Shown here piece after piece: positions 1 through 13,158 of a stretch of 64,000 bases of DNA (the first letter of the stretch is position 1; every line of letters begins with the position of its first letter). Source of the DNA: Sindora glabra. Lineage: Eukaryota > Streptophyta > Magnoliopsida > Fabales > Fabaceae. A program made the translations under genes and the position numbers. The notes under the pieces are model-generated. The model was not told the origin of the DNA and did no database searches. It saw only the letters and a program-made list of their open reading frames with translations. The stretch spans positions 14,395,868 through 14,459,867 of the forward strand of contig CM035225.1 of the NCBI GenBank assembly GCA_020226215.1, in the 5' to 3' direction.

Positions 1-1440
1 CACAAGGCATTACCAAATCTAGTGTTTAAATATTACATACATTATATTAACCTCATCACATTTTTCATGATTTGGATGCATTCATTCTTATGATTCATAT
101 CACTTTCAATCTCATTTAAATTCATAGCATTCCTTATGCCTCATTATGTGGCCTTACGTCTCAATTCCATCATTATATATCACATAAATACTATACCCAT
201 TATCATACATTACTTAGTCCAATTAAATCATTCTATATCGTAAGTTATAAAATTAGAAAAGAGTAATCGACTATATTGTTAACTATATAGCTCCAAATGG
301 GAGCATAATCAACTGTATAGTTGATCATAAAAGGTCAGGGGCTAGAAATAGGCTTAAGTAATTGACTATATAATCAATTATAAGCCCTCAATAAGTGAGT
401 AATAGTTAACCATAGGCCTCCTATGAATGTAGTCCTATTTGATAGTTGAATACATACTTGACTATGGTTATCCAAAGGGTAACCCTTCTAATAATAGTCA
501 ATTATGTAATTAACTACAGGTCTTTCAAGGTTAACACTTCAAGGGATAGTTGACTATGGCTTTCTAAAGAGCAGTTTCTAAGTCATAATTAACTATACAA
601 TTAACTACCACCCTATTTCTACAAATTTCCAACATGAAAGAAACTGTTCATTTTCCATAAATACCATTCAAATGCATTTATTATATTACTAATCCATACC
701 AAACCATAAATACACACTTTAAGAACCTTACTAATCCAATTCTAACAGCAAAATCAAATTAAACATCACATTTTTCATGCTTTCATTTAAAAGCCTAAAA
801 CGTTAATCTAAACTAAACAAAATCAATTTAATCTTCTAAATAGATTTAAAATGTTTATTCGCCTAGTATGAAGGAGATAACAAGAGATTAAGTTTGATAT
901 TTCTTAATCCTAATCATCCAAAAATCACAAGTTTCTTAAGTTAGGGCTAAAACTTTTCCATTTGAGCTAAAATGCCTGAATTCTACCAAAACCTAAAGAA
1001 GGATAAAAGAGAACTCGACAAAGAGGGAGATCTTACATTGATTGGATAGAAGTTTAATGAAATTTGGATTCCTTATACTTGATTAGAGGAAAGGTGATGA
1101 AAAAGGAAAAATTATGAGGGTGAAAGTTGAGAAATATTGGTGGAAATGAAGAAAGGTAGTTGATTTGAGGGGTAAAATGCCCTAAATCTCCTTTATACTC
1201 AATTACTTACCTCTAATCACTCACAATTTTAAACATGTCATTTTATTTATTTTTTCTCATCTATTTCATACAAAATCCTTATCCTAAATTCTATTTAATC
1301 AATTATTTACATTTTTACCCAATATGTCATTCACATTTTTTCATCCTAATTTATCCACTCTATATAAAACTTCCTTTTAATTATTATTATCACAACAACT
1401 AATTATCCCATTTACGAAATAAAATTCTAAAGACCTAAAG
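1..1440 (-). repeat. dispersed repeat family R1, copy 1 (probable retroelement LTR/UTR)
   Basis: This AT-rich stretch has no gene. Between about 250 and 620 it carries many scattered variants of the motif TAGTTGACTAT on both strands. The part at 1,020-1,220 resembles 59,880-60,140 in the same orientation. The first 190 bases, reverse-complemented, resemble 62,610-62,790, including the shared strings AAACACTAGATYTGGTAA and TAAGGCCACA. I infer a dispersed retroelement-type repeat. Its outer ends are not seen because the window starts inside it, and the right boundary is approximate. Confidence 0.55.
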
Positions 1441-1559
1441 TGGGTGTAATAAAACCTCAAATATGATAGAAAGTAAAGCCCCTTAGGCAACATTAGGTGA
1501 AGTTTTATTATGCTACTAAGGTACTAGCTATAAAAATTCTTCTTAATTTATATGTTAAT

Positions 1560-2051
1560 CTTGATTAGTGTTACTAGTAGCAAATTGATTTGCATGAACC
1601 AAAATGTGATACATTTATGAATTGACACACCATAATGAGCAAATTCTTTTATTTAAAGAAGTTAAAATTTTGGGCAAAAATCACAATTAGGCTATTAACT
1701 AGTTTGTTTGTATATTTTAATTGATTTCTCATGAATTAGCTTTTTAATTTTCAATTATATATGATTATTTACCTTAGGTGATGCATTAAAAGTTGTCATT
1801 TTTTTCACTATTCTGGTTTCCCAATTTTTGTTATATTGCTTTAACATTAAAAAGAAATCTTAAAGTGGTGATGGAATGAAATGTAAAATTTATAAAAATA
1901 ATTAATGCACTAAAATATTTTATTTGATGAAGACTTCACATTAAATCAAAGTGAATTGAAATTTCTAATAAAATATGCAAATTTAGTTGATTAATTTTTT
2001 TGTTTTACATTTTATAGCATGGTATATTCTTTAATTTAGATGACAAAAATG
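1560..2051 (+). other. left part of a decayed duplicate split by the copia element
   Basis: This segment resembles 10,780-11,070 over about 300 bases: the stretch around 1,700-1,760 matches 10,790-10,850, and 1,840-1,990 matches 10,910-11,050. Its continuation appears on the other side of the retroelement at 8,548-8,680, which in turn resembles 14,140-14,270. The simplest reading is an old duplicate of the 10.7-14.3 kb region into which the copia element inserted. No open frame survives here. Confidence 0.5.
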
Positions 2052-2604
2052 TGATTATTTGTTTATGATTTCAATGTTGAAAATCATATACATAGTTTAA
2101 CATGTCCCTAAATCATATCATGTATCATAGCATGATTTAACAAGTGAAATCAAATTCCCTTTCTAGAAAATTGGGTAGAAGAAAATTGTAAGTATCTTTA
2201 ATCTATCTCCGAATGAATTCCCAATCTAATACTTTTAATCGCTTAAAATAACATAAATAAATGAGATGATAAAAAGGGTATTATTTCATTTATGGAAACT
2301 ATATTGCACATTCCTTAAGATGAGAAACTTTTTTGTGCACTTTAATAGGAAAATTGTAGCTTCATAAGATTTCTAAAGGTAGGGAAACCTTTAATATAAT
2401 TAATCAATTAAGTTTGGTCATAACTTTTACCTATTACAAGGTCTATATCTAGTTAACTTAAATTAAGCTTGAATACTCTATAAAATCCATAATTTTATAG
2501 TCATTAACAACTTAGGTATTACACAATATTATTAATAACAATAATAACAATAATAATATATTTATAAGTTAAGTAAGGTCTAAAATTAAAATAAAATTTT
2601 AACA
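2052..2604 (-). repeat. 3' LTR of the copia element
   Basis: Matches 7,741-8,547 with long similar runs, such as the segments around 2,120-2,170 and 7,800-7,850, and 2,330-2,600 and 8,300-8,547. The inner end at 2,604 is sharp (plus strand ends in ACA before the polypurine-tract complement). The outer end is approximate. Confidence 0.7.
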
Positions 2605-2615
2605 ATCTCCCATTT

Positions 2616-3006
2616 GAACTCATATAATTTATAAATAATGGTGACTTTAAAATTTATGTCAATCTCCAAATGGTATCATTACACCCATTGATTTAACTGA
2701 GATTATAAACATCCAATAGTAATAAATATTACATCTAAAAAGATATTAATATCAAATATATTGAATGTCTATACCTTGTCAACTAAAATAATTTATAAAT
2801 AATGGTGACTTGAACTCATATAATTTATAAATAATAGTGACTTTAAAATTAATGTCAATATCCAAATATTATTATTACATCCATAAGTTTAACTAAGATA
2901 ATAAACATCCAATAATACTAAATATTACATTCGAAGGGATACTAATATCAAATATATTGAATATCTACACCTTGGCAACCAAAGTAATTAATATTCGATA
3001 AGGATA
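2616..3006. repeat. tandem duplication, about 196-bp unit, two copies
   Basis: The unit starting GAACTCATATAATTTATAAA at 2,616 recurs at 2,812. Both copies run through similar text to about 3,000, with scattered differences. It sits just inside the 3' LTR of the copia element, in its former untranslated end. Confidence 0.75.
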
Positions 3007-3339
3007 AACTTAAACATGAATGTACATAATAAGATGTGCATAACTTTAATATGACTAGATGTAGAACCCCATATGTCGATCTTAACATCCACCTAAGATG
3101 CTTAATGAGAATCAATATTCTCAATACAGTAATGAGACAAGTTCTAAATATTTCTAATCATATGCCATAACCCAAAGTATACATAAAATTTATTGTAATA
3201 ATATGACTATCTCATTATAAATATTTTGTTTAAACATATTTTGAATTAATAATAAGCTCATATCAATATTATTAAAACTCCCACTAACCTAGAATATCAT
3301 AAGGTTCAAGCAAATCCATATTATTTATATGATCATAAT

Positions 3340-4140
3340 TTATACTAATTCCTAAACCTTTAATTAATGGACCTAAGAGCATATAATCTATGAAAAAAAA
3401 GTAATATGTTTACATATACTTCTCTCTCTCATAAATTGGTACTTCACATTGAAGTCCTTTGCATAAGCAAAACTTTATTTCTAAAAGAGAAAATCATGAC
3501 AACAGTATTGTCATGACAAAATATAAATGGTTAAGGACAAAAATTCTTCAACCAAACAACTCTATAAAAACATTTATATCATGTAACTTGTTCTGCCGTT
3601 ATAATAGTGGTTGCTATAAATAATGCTCATCCTAACACATTTCTAGACAAAAATTTAAAATCACCTAGATAACTAACCAAACATGTTTAAGTAACCTATA
3701 TCTATAAAATCTCTTGATTTCATGTAGGTTAGTAGGTAATTATTTGTACCACCCAAGTACTACATTAGTAGTAGTCCAGTATCATTGATCTAAACATACA
3801 TTAGACTATCTATGATTGACATATACGGGATATTCCTTATCACTTATTTTCTTTATCACTTAGAAAAATATTTAGGCCTAATAAAAAATTTATCCTTTTG
3901 GATTAATGAACAAATACGAAAGCAAATGATATGTTGAGCTCTTTTTAACATAACTATTAAGACAAACTAAACACTCTTAAGACCTATCACTAAAAAAGAA
4001 TTCAATATTTGTTTATATACATAAGGAAACACTCCTAAGCTTCTTATTTCAATTGCTTCGTCTTAGTCAATACATCCACATTATCACTGACTAAGAAAAA
4101 GTCATCATCTTGTAGAATCAGAATTACTAAAATGCTAGTA
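3340..4140 (-). pseudogene. copia reverse transcriptase / RNase H relic
   Basis: Read on the minus strand, short blocks match the conserved order of copia Pol. Around 4,095-4,130 a QDDDFFLVSDN block stands where YVDD and its following residues belong. At 3,791-3,829 is IPYMSIIDSLMYV, matching the end of the RT domain. At 3,575-3,625 is LFIATTIITAEQV, like the RNase H block EAEYIA. At 3,422-3,462 is KDFNVKYQFMRER, like the copia block KHIDVKYHFIRE. At 3,347-3,389 is MLLGPLIKGL, like the C-terminal block. Several stop codons lie between the blocks, so nothing functional is encoded. Confidence 0.7.
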
Positions 4141-5079
4141 ATTATCATTATATACTAGTCTGCATTGATCTTTTTGAATTCAAGAGAAGTTAAACTCTTA
4201 TAAAAATTGAAATGTGACTTGTTTAGGCAAATCCCTCTATTTTATGCATAAGGCATTTTTTATCCTTCCTTTAAAGCTAATTAGCTATTTCATACTATTT
4301 CCAACAAGTCACCATCCATGAAGGTTATTTTAATCTTTAATAAATGTAGTTCACACTAAAATGACTTAGCCATATTAGAACAATTCAAAGTAATTCTCAA
4401 AATATCACTTGCTAAGGAAGCTTTTTTACACTTCATATCTTCCTTCTAAATATAGTTTTTTTATTATTAACTTAATCTTGAATCCACAATTTCATTCAAG
4501 CACCTTTTAATAAAGTCAAAATTATATTTATTTATAATTGACTTATTATCCATGAGAAATTCAACTTGATTCTATATTCAATCTTATATGATAAGATTGA
4601 CTTATACTTTATCTCTATAATTCACTCGAAAGGGTCATAAGGAGTTTATAAGATATCTTAAAAAGAGTTTAATAAATATTTTGCTCCACTAATTGCATTG
4701 GATTAAACCATGGGATGACAAAAATGGATTTGCCAATTTATACTTCTAGTGGAGTCATTACATTTTATTTCCAACACTTGCCTTTTATAACATCCTGTAG
4801 CTTCTACTATCCAAGAGCATTTTCTAAATTAATGGTTAAGCTAAGACTTAAAGATGGTTTTAGTGTTAAGCCTCAAATAGATTTTGCAAGATGGCAATAT
4901 AACCTATCAAATCATATACCTAGAACAAACACACCAAAATAAATTTTATTTATTAAAATCAAATTAATGAATGTCTATAAAGCATGATAACTAAGAAATA
5001 AGTTCTCTTAATAGAAATATATTGTATTTCTTGTAGAAATCACAAATGTAAATAACCATCTCTAACTTTAATGTGCTTC

Positions 5080-5430
5080 CTTAGGTTTCTTGGGTTTGAA
5101 GCGATTATCCTTCTTTTAACCATATTATGTGAAGATCTCCCATGATTATTCCTAAAATATTCCTTTGTTTTGAAGTCAAATCCTAAGAAACAAGGTTAAT
5201 CATCTAAATCTTTTCTTTTCTTATGTCTTTCCAATGGATATCAGTTTATTGACTATTTTCTCACATTTTTTAGTGTTATATATGATACTTTTAAAGCATT
5301 AAATTTAAGAGGCAATGACTTTAGTGCATGCCATATCAGAAAACAATCTCTTAAATAATCTTTATGCTTCTAAGGTTATTATAATACTTGATTAACTTTA
5401 GGATGTGCTTCCGCGCTCCACTGATTCCAT
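5080..5430 (-). pseudogene. copia gag relic
   Basis: On the minus strand SLPLKFNALKVSYITLKNV, followed by a KLISIGKT block, resembles the Gag (UBN2) stretch of plant copia elements where a conserved SLP is followed by VxY and then ELI. A lysine-rich section (DNRFKPKKPKEAH) follows downstream in another frame, as expected before the zinc knuckle. Frameshifts and stops are frequent. Confidence 0.5.
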
Positions 5431-7740
5431 CGTAAGTAGTTTTCTTAATCAATGACAAATAGTGGCCCCTTTTTCCCTAATTTATCAAATTTCATGATTT
5501 TTCCTACAATGAAACTGAAAAGGATGTTAAGTATTCACAAAGTTAGGGATGCTTTGTTTAATGGTTCAATCTATAGTATACTCCATGACCATCAGGTTGA
5601 CTTAGTTTGAGTGCATTCATTTTTCACGTTTCTCCTCTTGCCCTGTATTTGAATTTGAACTAATAGTAGGTTCTATTTCTAAGATTGCAATGTCCATGTT
5701 CATGATTGCTAGAAAAAGTTTCTAAAATTCAACTTTATTCATTGTAATTCATTTCATTTAGCATCTTTACAAAATTTTATTACATAGACATAGAGAATAT
5801 GGAAAATATATTAACCAGTTAATGTATGTAAACATTTTAATCATGTGAAAATTTTTCCTTACAAATTAAATTATGCAACCATAATTGGTATTATAAGATT
5901 TAATATCGAAGGGTATTTAAGACTTTAAAATATAATAAAGAACTAAATATTATACTCTTAAGCCCTAACACCAAAGGGTATTTAAAAATTTTAGAAATAT
6001 AATACTTAATTCCATACTCATATTATTACTAATGAACTATATTAATAATATAATATTAAAGGATATTTAATATTACTAATACAATCCTTCCTTTAAAACA
6101 TGTTAAAATAATTTTCCTTTTAAATTTTGAATGAAACTTTGTGCAGCTGGTCCCACGAAAGATGAGAACACAATCATACAAAATTTCATAACATAATATG
6201 AGAACTTTGTAATTCCATAATAATGTACAAAAATCATTACATCATTAAATAAGGTCCAAAAATGCTACAAAAGCTTGTATAATAAGAATCATGTAGGAAA
6301 TTTTTTAACTCATAATAATTTTGAATCTATACTTAAATAAAATGAGCAAAATTTAACATAAAAATTTTTAATTTTGAAAAAATTGAAAAATTTGAAAAAA
6401 ATAGTATTCGGAGAGTGAAACACAATAATATATTCATTGTTAGAAAATTCCACCCCTAAGGTGGCAATAGGGTTCGATGTGCTGCTTGTGTGCGTGGGTA
6501 TCGCATGCACGATATACAATGTCACTTTCTTCACATGTAAGTTTGCAACTTGGGTCATCTGACTTGGTCGTAGGCCAGATTCAACCCAATCCCTTTTTGA
6601 TTGATTTTAACATAATTTTCATAGGGTTAATCCTTCAAATAATTTCAAACTTCAATTTCTAATTGACCTGCTTAAATTTTATTCAAAATTGCATTAAAAA
6701 TGATTTTTTTAATTTTTCAAAAAAAAATTTAAGAAATTTTGCCCAATGGCTCCAACCAACTCTCCAATGTTTCCCAGAGCTTTTGCAAATCTTATTCCCA
6801 AACTTATCCATTTAGAATTTGATCTAAAAATGTGCTAGATTTTGATTCACTAAATTAAAAAAAAAAAAAAACTCAATTATAAAATCTTTCATTTTAAGAT
6901 TCGAGTTTTTGTTACAATTTTATGCATACGTTACCTTCTGAGTTTTGAATATATGCATATTCTAAGAACAGAACTTCACAATTTGTAGTATACATGGCTG
7001 AATGAACCATAATGGGCAAACACAGCATGCAATTTATACATCGGAGAAAAATAGAGCAACATATATTTGGATACCTATAGTAGAACAAATAATTTGTACT
7101 CCAGCACCACTTTGAATTCAAAAAGGACTGCATACTTATCAACAAAACAACAAAATCCATGCACTGTAAGGAACCAAGAATCTACAAGTATGGCTAGCTA
7201 AAGATTTATCTTACGTGCCAAACATATATATCCATACCAATCTTCCTAAGAAAAAACCCTTTACCTAAAACACCAATTACAGTCTGATTAATATCAAAGA
7301 AAAATGGCATGCAATTCATACACATTTCTGTGCAGCATAAACATTCCAACAAATAAGCAACGTGCAACATGATGCAGAGGCATGGAGAATGCAAATTTTC
7401 AAAAAACTACCATGTGCATACTCCATCAAGGAAGACTCATGCACTATCAAGCACTAATTCACAAAACATACAAGCGTATAACATATTATCACTTACATAT
7501 TTGCATACTTATTGAACTATTTATTCAATGCCATCATATTATTCTAAACACTCAAGAGAAATTATGCACCAAATGTTTAGTATTGAACACATATACTTGT
7601 ATAAAACAAACTTGGAGACTTAACAAAGAGACTCGTGTATGTCTTTTCGGGAAAACAGCTTAAGAAAGCAGGAAACAAATATAAGTGCACCCAATTTCAT
7701 AAACCCAACTAGAACACGTAATTTCTCCGAAATTACTTCA

Positions 7741-8547
7741 TGATTCTATGATTTAACGTGTTGTTGAAAAACATATATGATTTAACGTGTTTCTTGAATC
7801 ATATCATGTATAATAGCATGATTCTATGAGTAATTTCAAATTCCCTTTCTAGTAAATTAGCTAAAAGAGAATACACTTGAAATAATATAAGTAAGAGAGA
7901 TGATAAAAAGGGCATCACACCTTCTATGGAAACAATCATTGTGTTTAAATATGTTTTTATTTTTTATTTTCAAAAATTATTTTTTAATTTTCAAAAAGTA
8001 TTTTCAAATTTAAGAAAAATTGTCATTAAGAACAAAAGAATAAGTAAAAGTTTCATTTAATTATAAATAAGAAAATATTTCATTTAATTACAAAATTACC
8101 ATCCAGAATAAAAAATAAATTCAAAAAATATCTGAAATATGTTTTTTCTAAATAAGAATTGCAGGAACAATTTAAAAAAAAAATCTGAAAACGTGTTTTC
8201 ATTTTTTAGTATTTTGTTTTTAAAAACAAGAAACTATTTTTAAAAATATAAACTAAACAAATTCTATGTGATATATTTTTTGAGGAGAGAAACCATTTTT
8301 TTTCACTCTAATAAGGAAATCACAACCTTACAAGATTTCCAAAGGTAGGAATCTTTTAATATAATTAGTTAATTAAGTTAGGTCATATATCTCACTTATC
8401 ATAGAATCTATACCTTGCCAACTTAAATTGAGTTTGAATGCCATATAAAATTTACAATTTTATAGTCATTAAGTTTTAGGCATTATACAATAATAATAAT
8501 ACATTTATAAATTAAGTGATATTAAAAATTAAAATAAAACTTCAACA
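7741..8547 (-). repeat. 5' LTR of the copia element, with an internal insertion
   Basis: Same sequence as 2,052-2,604 except for an extra block at about 7,937-8,263. The outer end at 8,547 is the reverse complement of TGTTGAAG, which fits an LTR terminus. Confidence 0.65.
7937..8263. mobile_element. AT-rich MITE-like insertion in the 5' LTR
   Basis: This block is absent from the sister LTR at the left end of the element. Its two ends are imperfect inverted repeats rich in TTTTTAAAAA-type runs (left arm GTTTTTATTTTTTATTTTCA, right arm complement similar). It looks like a non-autonomous inverted-repeat element that landed after the copia insertion. The ends are approximate. Confidence 0.45.
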
Positions 8548-8720
8548 TTAAGAAATGCAAAAGGACATGAAAAAAGAATCAGTGATGGGTGTTGCTATGA
8601 TTATTAGTAGCCAAACTGCAACTACGATACCAACAATTTATGATGCGAAGAAAATCAGGAAGGGTTTGTAAGAAGTTAGTATTACGAGGAGTATCTACTT
8701 CTTAAAAGGTTAAGTGTTTT
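8548..8720 (+). other. right part of the decayed duplicate split by copia
   Basis: Resembles 14,147-14,270 over about 110 bases, including the shared runs ATGATTAT and GGGTTTTG-type endings. The corresponding frame is interrupted. See the small open frame at 14,146 for the better-kept copy. Confidence 0.45.
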
Positions 8721-8797
8721 TATCATTAAATTTCTTTTTAATATATTAAAATTTATATTTTTAAATTTAATTTATTTATTTTTAGATTTGAAAAAAA

Positions 8798-9277
8798 TGT
8801 TAGAAGTATGAATTAAAATCACAAAAAATATGAAATTAATCATAATAAAATTATGAGCGTACCTGGAGCATAATTTGATGAAGCCATGACTGATCTGAAT
8901 GATAATGAGTAGAATTACAACCTACTTGACCCCTTAGGTTATCAAGATAGAGAGAAAAGGGAGAGAAAAATTTAGAAGAGTGGAAATCCTTATTTTTCTG
9001 TGTTAAAATAATAACCCTGATCTCTCTATTTAAGGTCAGACTTGTGATAGAAAACTACTGACCACTAAATGGTTGTAAGTTGGGGCCTCTACCTATATGG
9101 GTTTATGCATGATCCAACCTATCATGAATCATACACATTAAACCAGGGCCCAATCTGTTCTTATGCTTAATGTTAAAACACAAAACTAATTACTTAAATA
9201 AATATTTCAATAATTGATTAATGCTAATCCATATAATATTTCTAATAAAATTAATTATTTTATTTTTAAATACAACA
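8798..9277 (+). mobile_element. solo LTR, copy 1 (480 bp)
   Basis: Starts TGTTAGAAGTATGAATTAAA and ends TACAACA, so the termini are TGTTR...YAACA. It is flanked on both sides by AAAAA, consistent with a 5-bp target duplication though low in complexity. The same sequence in the opposite orientation is found at 35,769-36,246. The internal CTCTCTATTTAAGG is a plausible TATA region of an LTR. There is no internal retroelement domain next to it, hence solo LTR. Confidence 0.75.
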
Positions 9278-10719
9278 AAAAAAATAATACAATTATAAAA
9301 ATTCTAAACTCTTAAAAGATGAAATTTTCCATAACATTATCCTTTGCAAAAATGATGGAGCAAAAACGTTATTGTCATTGCAACTATTATTAGATATTAA
9401 TGATGTATTTGGAATTTTGGTTCATAAAGTGTAGATTTAGGAATAAGTTACTCGTATATTTAATGTTATTACCAAATGTTTTTAACAGACTTTATAATTT
9501 GTGCTTAGCATGGTGGTGAATAAACTGACTCAACTTGTGAGCTACTCATATCTCAATTTAGAAATTAGTTTGATAAATTGAATTTGAATTGAACTTGAAT
9601 ATAAAATATTTATTCATTTGCTAAACGAATCATATCCAATTTATGGTACTCATTCAATTTATAAACTAATCTAATAAATTAATTATATTTACAAACATAT
9701 TTTAATAATATTTATAAAATAAATTTTTTATACTAAAAATAATATTACATATTATTTATTATATTTAAATGAATTTAAATAATATTTTTATATTATTTAA
9801 AATTTTTTTGCATTACCCAACTTGATTTATTTGAGTTCAAATTTATTTAATTGAAATATGATTCATTTGATCGAAATGAACAAATCAATTCCAACAACTT
9901 ACAAACTTAATTTAAATCAAATTCAAATTATAGATTACGATTCATTTGAATACGGGCTTGATTCTAAAACGAGTTAGAAGTCATTTGAATTGAGCCGACC
10001 TGCTAATTCTTAACTTGAGAAACTCAAATTGAATAATAATATTAATAGCCATTGTTGAATAATTTTTCGAAGTTCATAAGTTATTATTGACGAGCAAATT
10101 TGATCATGGAGAAAAGAAAATTGGGTCAAGATTTATGGTGGTCTAACTGTCGTCAAAGGTATTACTGTCAAGGATTTGAAATTGAACTGACTTCCATCTA
10201 AAGTCATTTTTATAGATCGCAGGAATCATAAATAAGTCACAAAAACTTAAATTTCATAAATTGAACCTAAGCATATGTATCAAGCAAATTGTTGCATTCC
10301 TGCTATTCCTAAAAGAACAAACAAGAATTTTAATTAACTAACAATAAAAGAGCTTTAATAATTATTAATGACGTGACAAGTCTTAAAGTAATAATAGTAT
10401 AAAATTGATTTAGATTAATTTAAAACTAAATCCTTCTTAAATAAATAAATCATTTTTAAAATTAACTTTTAAATGGTTAATAATAATACCAACAGAATTG
10501 TTCAATAAGACATAACGTAGTCAATCTCATTTCTTATATTTTCGCAAATGCCACAACCAAACCATTGAAACTTTTGACTTTTCTCAGTCGATACATTTGT
10601 TAAATGGCAATTTAGAACCAAAACAAGCATTTTATTTTTATAAAATATCTTCAAAATCCTTTATAAATTACATATTGAAGTAGGATTCTTTGCAGCAATT
10701 ACCAGCAAATATATTAAAA
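9278..10719. other. AT-rich intergenic DNA
   Basis: No coding region seen. 9,500-10,050 contains scattered repeats of GAACTTGA/TTCAATTT-type words resembling the AT-rich hAT-like elements of plant genomes, but no clear ends were found. Confidence 0.4.
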
Positions 10720-10732
10720 TTTTAAGAACAGA

Positions 10733-10831
10733 TGGCTCCTGCAAAAATTGTTGTTTGTGTGATGATTTTGACAATCATGCTATCAGCTGATTTGCTTGTT
10801 TACTTTTCTGAATGCTTTCCCATAAATTAAC
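10733..10831 (+). CDS. possible small hydrophobic peptide or first exon, unrecognised
   Basis: An ATG at 10,733 opens a 32-codon frame ending at 10,831. The peptide begins MAPAKIVVCVMILTIMLSA, which looks like a signal peptide or a single membrane segment. The surrounding sequence recurs in decayed form around 1,690-1,990. A frame at 14,146-14,295 has a matching decayed partner at 8,560-8,680, which hints that the two parts belong to one duplicated unit, perhaps exons of a small gene. I could not join them with consensus splice sites that keep the frame open. It may be a relic. Confidence 0.25.
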
Positions 10832-11780
10832 TCTTTATTTTTCAATTATAATTATTTTCCTGATACTGTGCATTACAAGTAGTCTTCTTTTTCCATTTTT
10901 TTAATATTGCTTCACATTAAAAAAATCATAATGATAATTAGTGGTCAAATGAAATCTCAAGTAAAAAAATGTACCTTAACGTTTTGATTGCAGAAGACTT
11001 CATATTAGATCAAAGTAAACTGAAATATCCAATTAAAAAAAATGCAAATTTAGTCTACCAATTTTTTGCCCTTTACACTTGACGTTGGCACCTTTTTTTT
11101 TTAAAAAAAATTAAGCCTTATTCATATGTGATTTTGCCCTTTTTTTACCTTATTGGTATATGATTTTAAGTATAAAAATTTGCATATTTGTGCTTTCATC
11201 TGTTAACACTTAGTATATATAAATTATTTTCCATTCAAAATTTAACAAGAAATTTATATATATCATATGTGATCTCAATTTATCCAAATTTTGATTCAAT
11301 TTGACATTTATTTAAAATTAATTTATTCTCAAAATAACCCTAACTCCATTCGTTTCTAATAATCATGAAGCAAATTATAGAAATTAAATCTCCATTGAAA
11401 TTAGGACTTTTTTAGAAAAAATTGATTCTTAGTAAGTGTCAAATTAAATTAAAATTTAGTAAAAATACAAGTCTCTGTTAAATTTTAGACCAAAAAAGGA
11501 TTTAGATCAGTAAAATATTAATGAATTTTTATATTATATATTAATTATGATATTTTTTATTTTTTATTATGATAAGTGTCATTCCTATAATTCATCATAT
11601 ATCAATTTATTATTTTTATTAAAAAATTAATTTATTATTTTTTCCATCTAAAAGATAAATTATGAAATAAAAAAATAATTTTCTTATATTTATTATTCAC
11701 CAACAATAAACAATAATTATAAAGTCATCAATTGCTCATTTCATTTATCCTTCTAATATTAAATTAATTCTTGATAAAAT

Positions 11781-12118
11781 TTGAATTTAAATATGTATTT
11801 ATCACTAAAATTCATAATTATCTATTTTTTATTCTTATAAAAATCATCCCAAATTACATTTATATTTTATTTTTTTCTCTCTCCACCTTCAATCATTTCA
11901 AAGTTATTATTTTATCTAAGATGAGAATTTTCATCTTTATCTTTAATATCTATAAGTTCATTACTATCTAATTATTTTATTTTCATAAAAATTATTTTAT
12001 TATCATAAAAATATTCCTAAATTATATTCAATTTTTATTTCATTTTTTCCTCCACCTTCAATTACTTCAAAGCCATCATTTTTTCTGAGACGAAAGTTTT
12101 TATCTTCATCTTTAATAT
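11781..12118. repeat. tandem duplication, 169-bp unit
   Basis: The block containing CTCCACCTTCAAT at about 11,881 recurs at 12,050. The flanking text, for instance ATCTTTATCTTTAATAT against ATCTTCATCTTTAATAT, is also shared, giving two adjacent units of about 169 bases. Boundaries are approximate. Confidence 0.7.
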
Positions 12119-13158
12119 TGTAAATATTCTCTCTTATTACTTTTAACCTTTTATACTTACTCGATTCAAAGTTGTTATCATGTATATTCCTTTTTATGAT
12201 TTCTTTTGCTTTTCTTTATATTATTGTCATTGCAATTTAATTATTATTTTTTATTATGTGTATTTTATTTTATTGGATTTTTACTTTTAAGAAAAAAATT
12301 TATAACTTAATTGGTTCATTAAGTTAATAGATTTTTTATGTGTAAAATTGCAAAATTATACATTTTTTATATAGTTTAACTATTTCACATTGTTTAACAA
12401 GAAAAATATAATTTTGCACAATTTTGAAGGATATTATGGAAGGAAAGGAACTACCACCATGTAAACATATATATTATCAATTATGAAATTTATAAATTTA
12501 TATGAAAATATTGAGATTAATAAATGTAATACTTTTTATTTTAAAATTTGAAAGTCATTTTATCCCTAACTTCATCTAATTTTATTTGAAAATTTTTATT
12601 TTTATCTTCATTTAATTAAAAATTTTCTTATCCTTATCTTCATTTTATTTTACATCCAATTTAAAATTTGAAAAAATTTCATCTATAATGCACTTTTTCT
12701 ACATCTTCATTTGATAAAATCACCATTTACTTCCATGAACAAATAAACAATCTCACTTGCACCCATTGAAGAAAGTTTGAATTTGGCATCTCTATTTTTC
12801 CTTTTTTTTCTCTTTGATATATTTTTTTCTTAAACTTCAACTAGGAGTGGATCAATTCTTCTCTTAAAGATTCATTAGTTACTGCATACTTTTTATTTAT
12901 TTATTATTTTATATTAGTAATTATATTCTAGAAAAACTTTGTTATAATGCAACTTTTAAAAGATATTAAATATAAGTTAGTCATTAGTATTTTCTATTAA
13001 AAAAACTATTTCTCTCTTCCATGTGAATTAAAGAATTATAAAATATTTGATATCAAAATATTGAATTTTAAACAATATGTATGTTATAATTTATAAATTT
13101 TAATGAGTTATGTATAATATGAAATTATGACTTTCAAAAGTTTGTCTTATGCCGTAAT
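12119..13158. other. AT-rich intergenic DNA
   Basis: Pyrimidine- and AT-rich sequence. I see no gene, RNA gene or defined element. Confidence 0.5.

Larger units (their letters stand above)
2052..8547 (-). mobile_element. decayed Ty1/copia LTR retrotransposon
   Basis: Direct repeats at about 2,052-2,604 and 7,741-8,547 act as LTRs. On the minus strand both begin TGTT(A/G)AA. The base-pairs next to the inner end of the left LTR read, on the minus strand, AAATGGGAGAT, a polypurine tract, so the left LTR is the 3' LTR. Between them, minus-strand relics occur in copia order: gag-like (about 5,080-5,430), reverse transcriptase YVDD-like (about 4,095-4,130), RT end (about 3,790-3,830), RNase H and C-terminus (3,347-3,625). 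Every frame is broken by stops. The gag-to-RT distance is too short for a full integrase, so that part is deleted. The 5' LTR carries a 0.33-kb insertion. No target duplication is recognisable (flanks differ), so the element is old or its ends are slightly misplaced. Confidence 0.75.

Noticed and set aside
4715..4942. 75-codon plus-strand frame
   Set aside because: It lies within the decayed minus-strand copia interior and shows no family signal on the plus strand.
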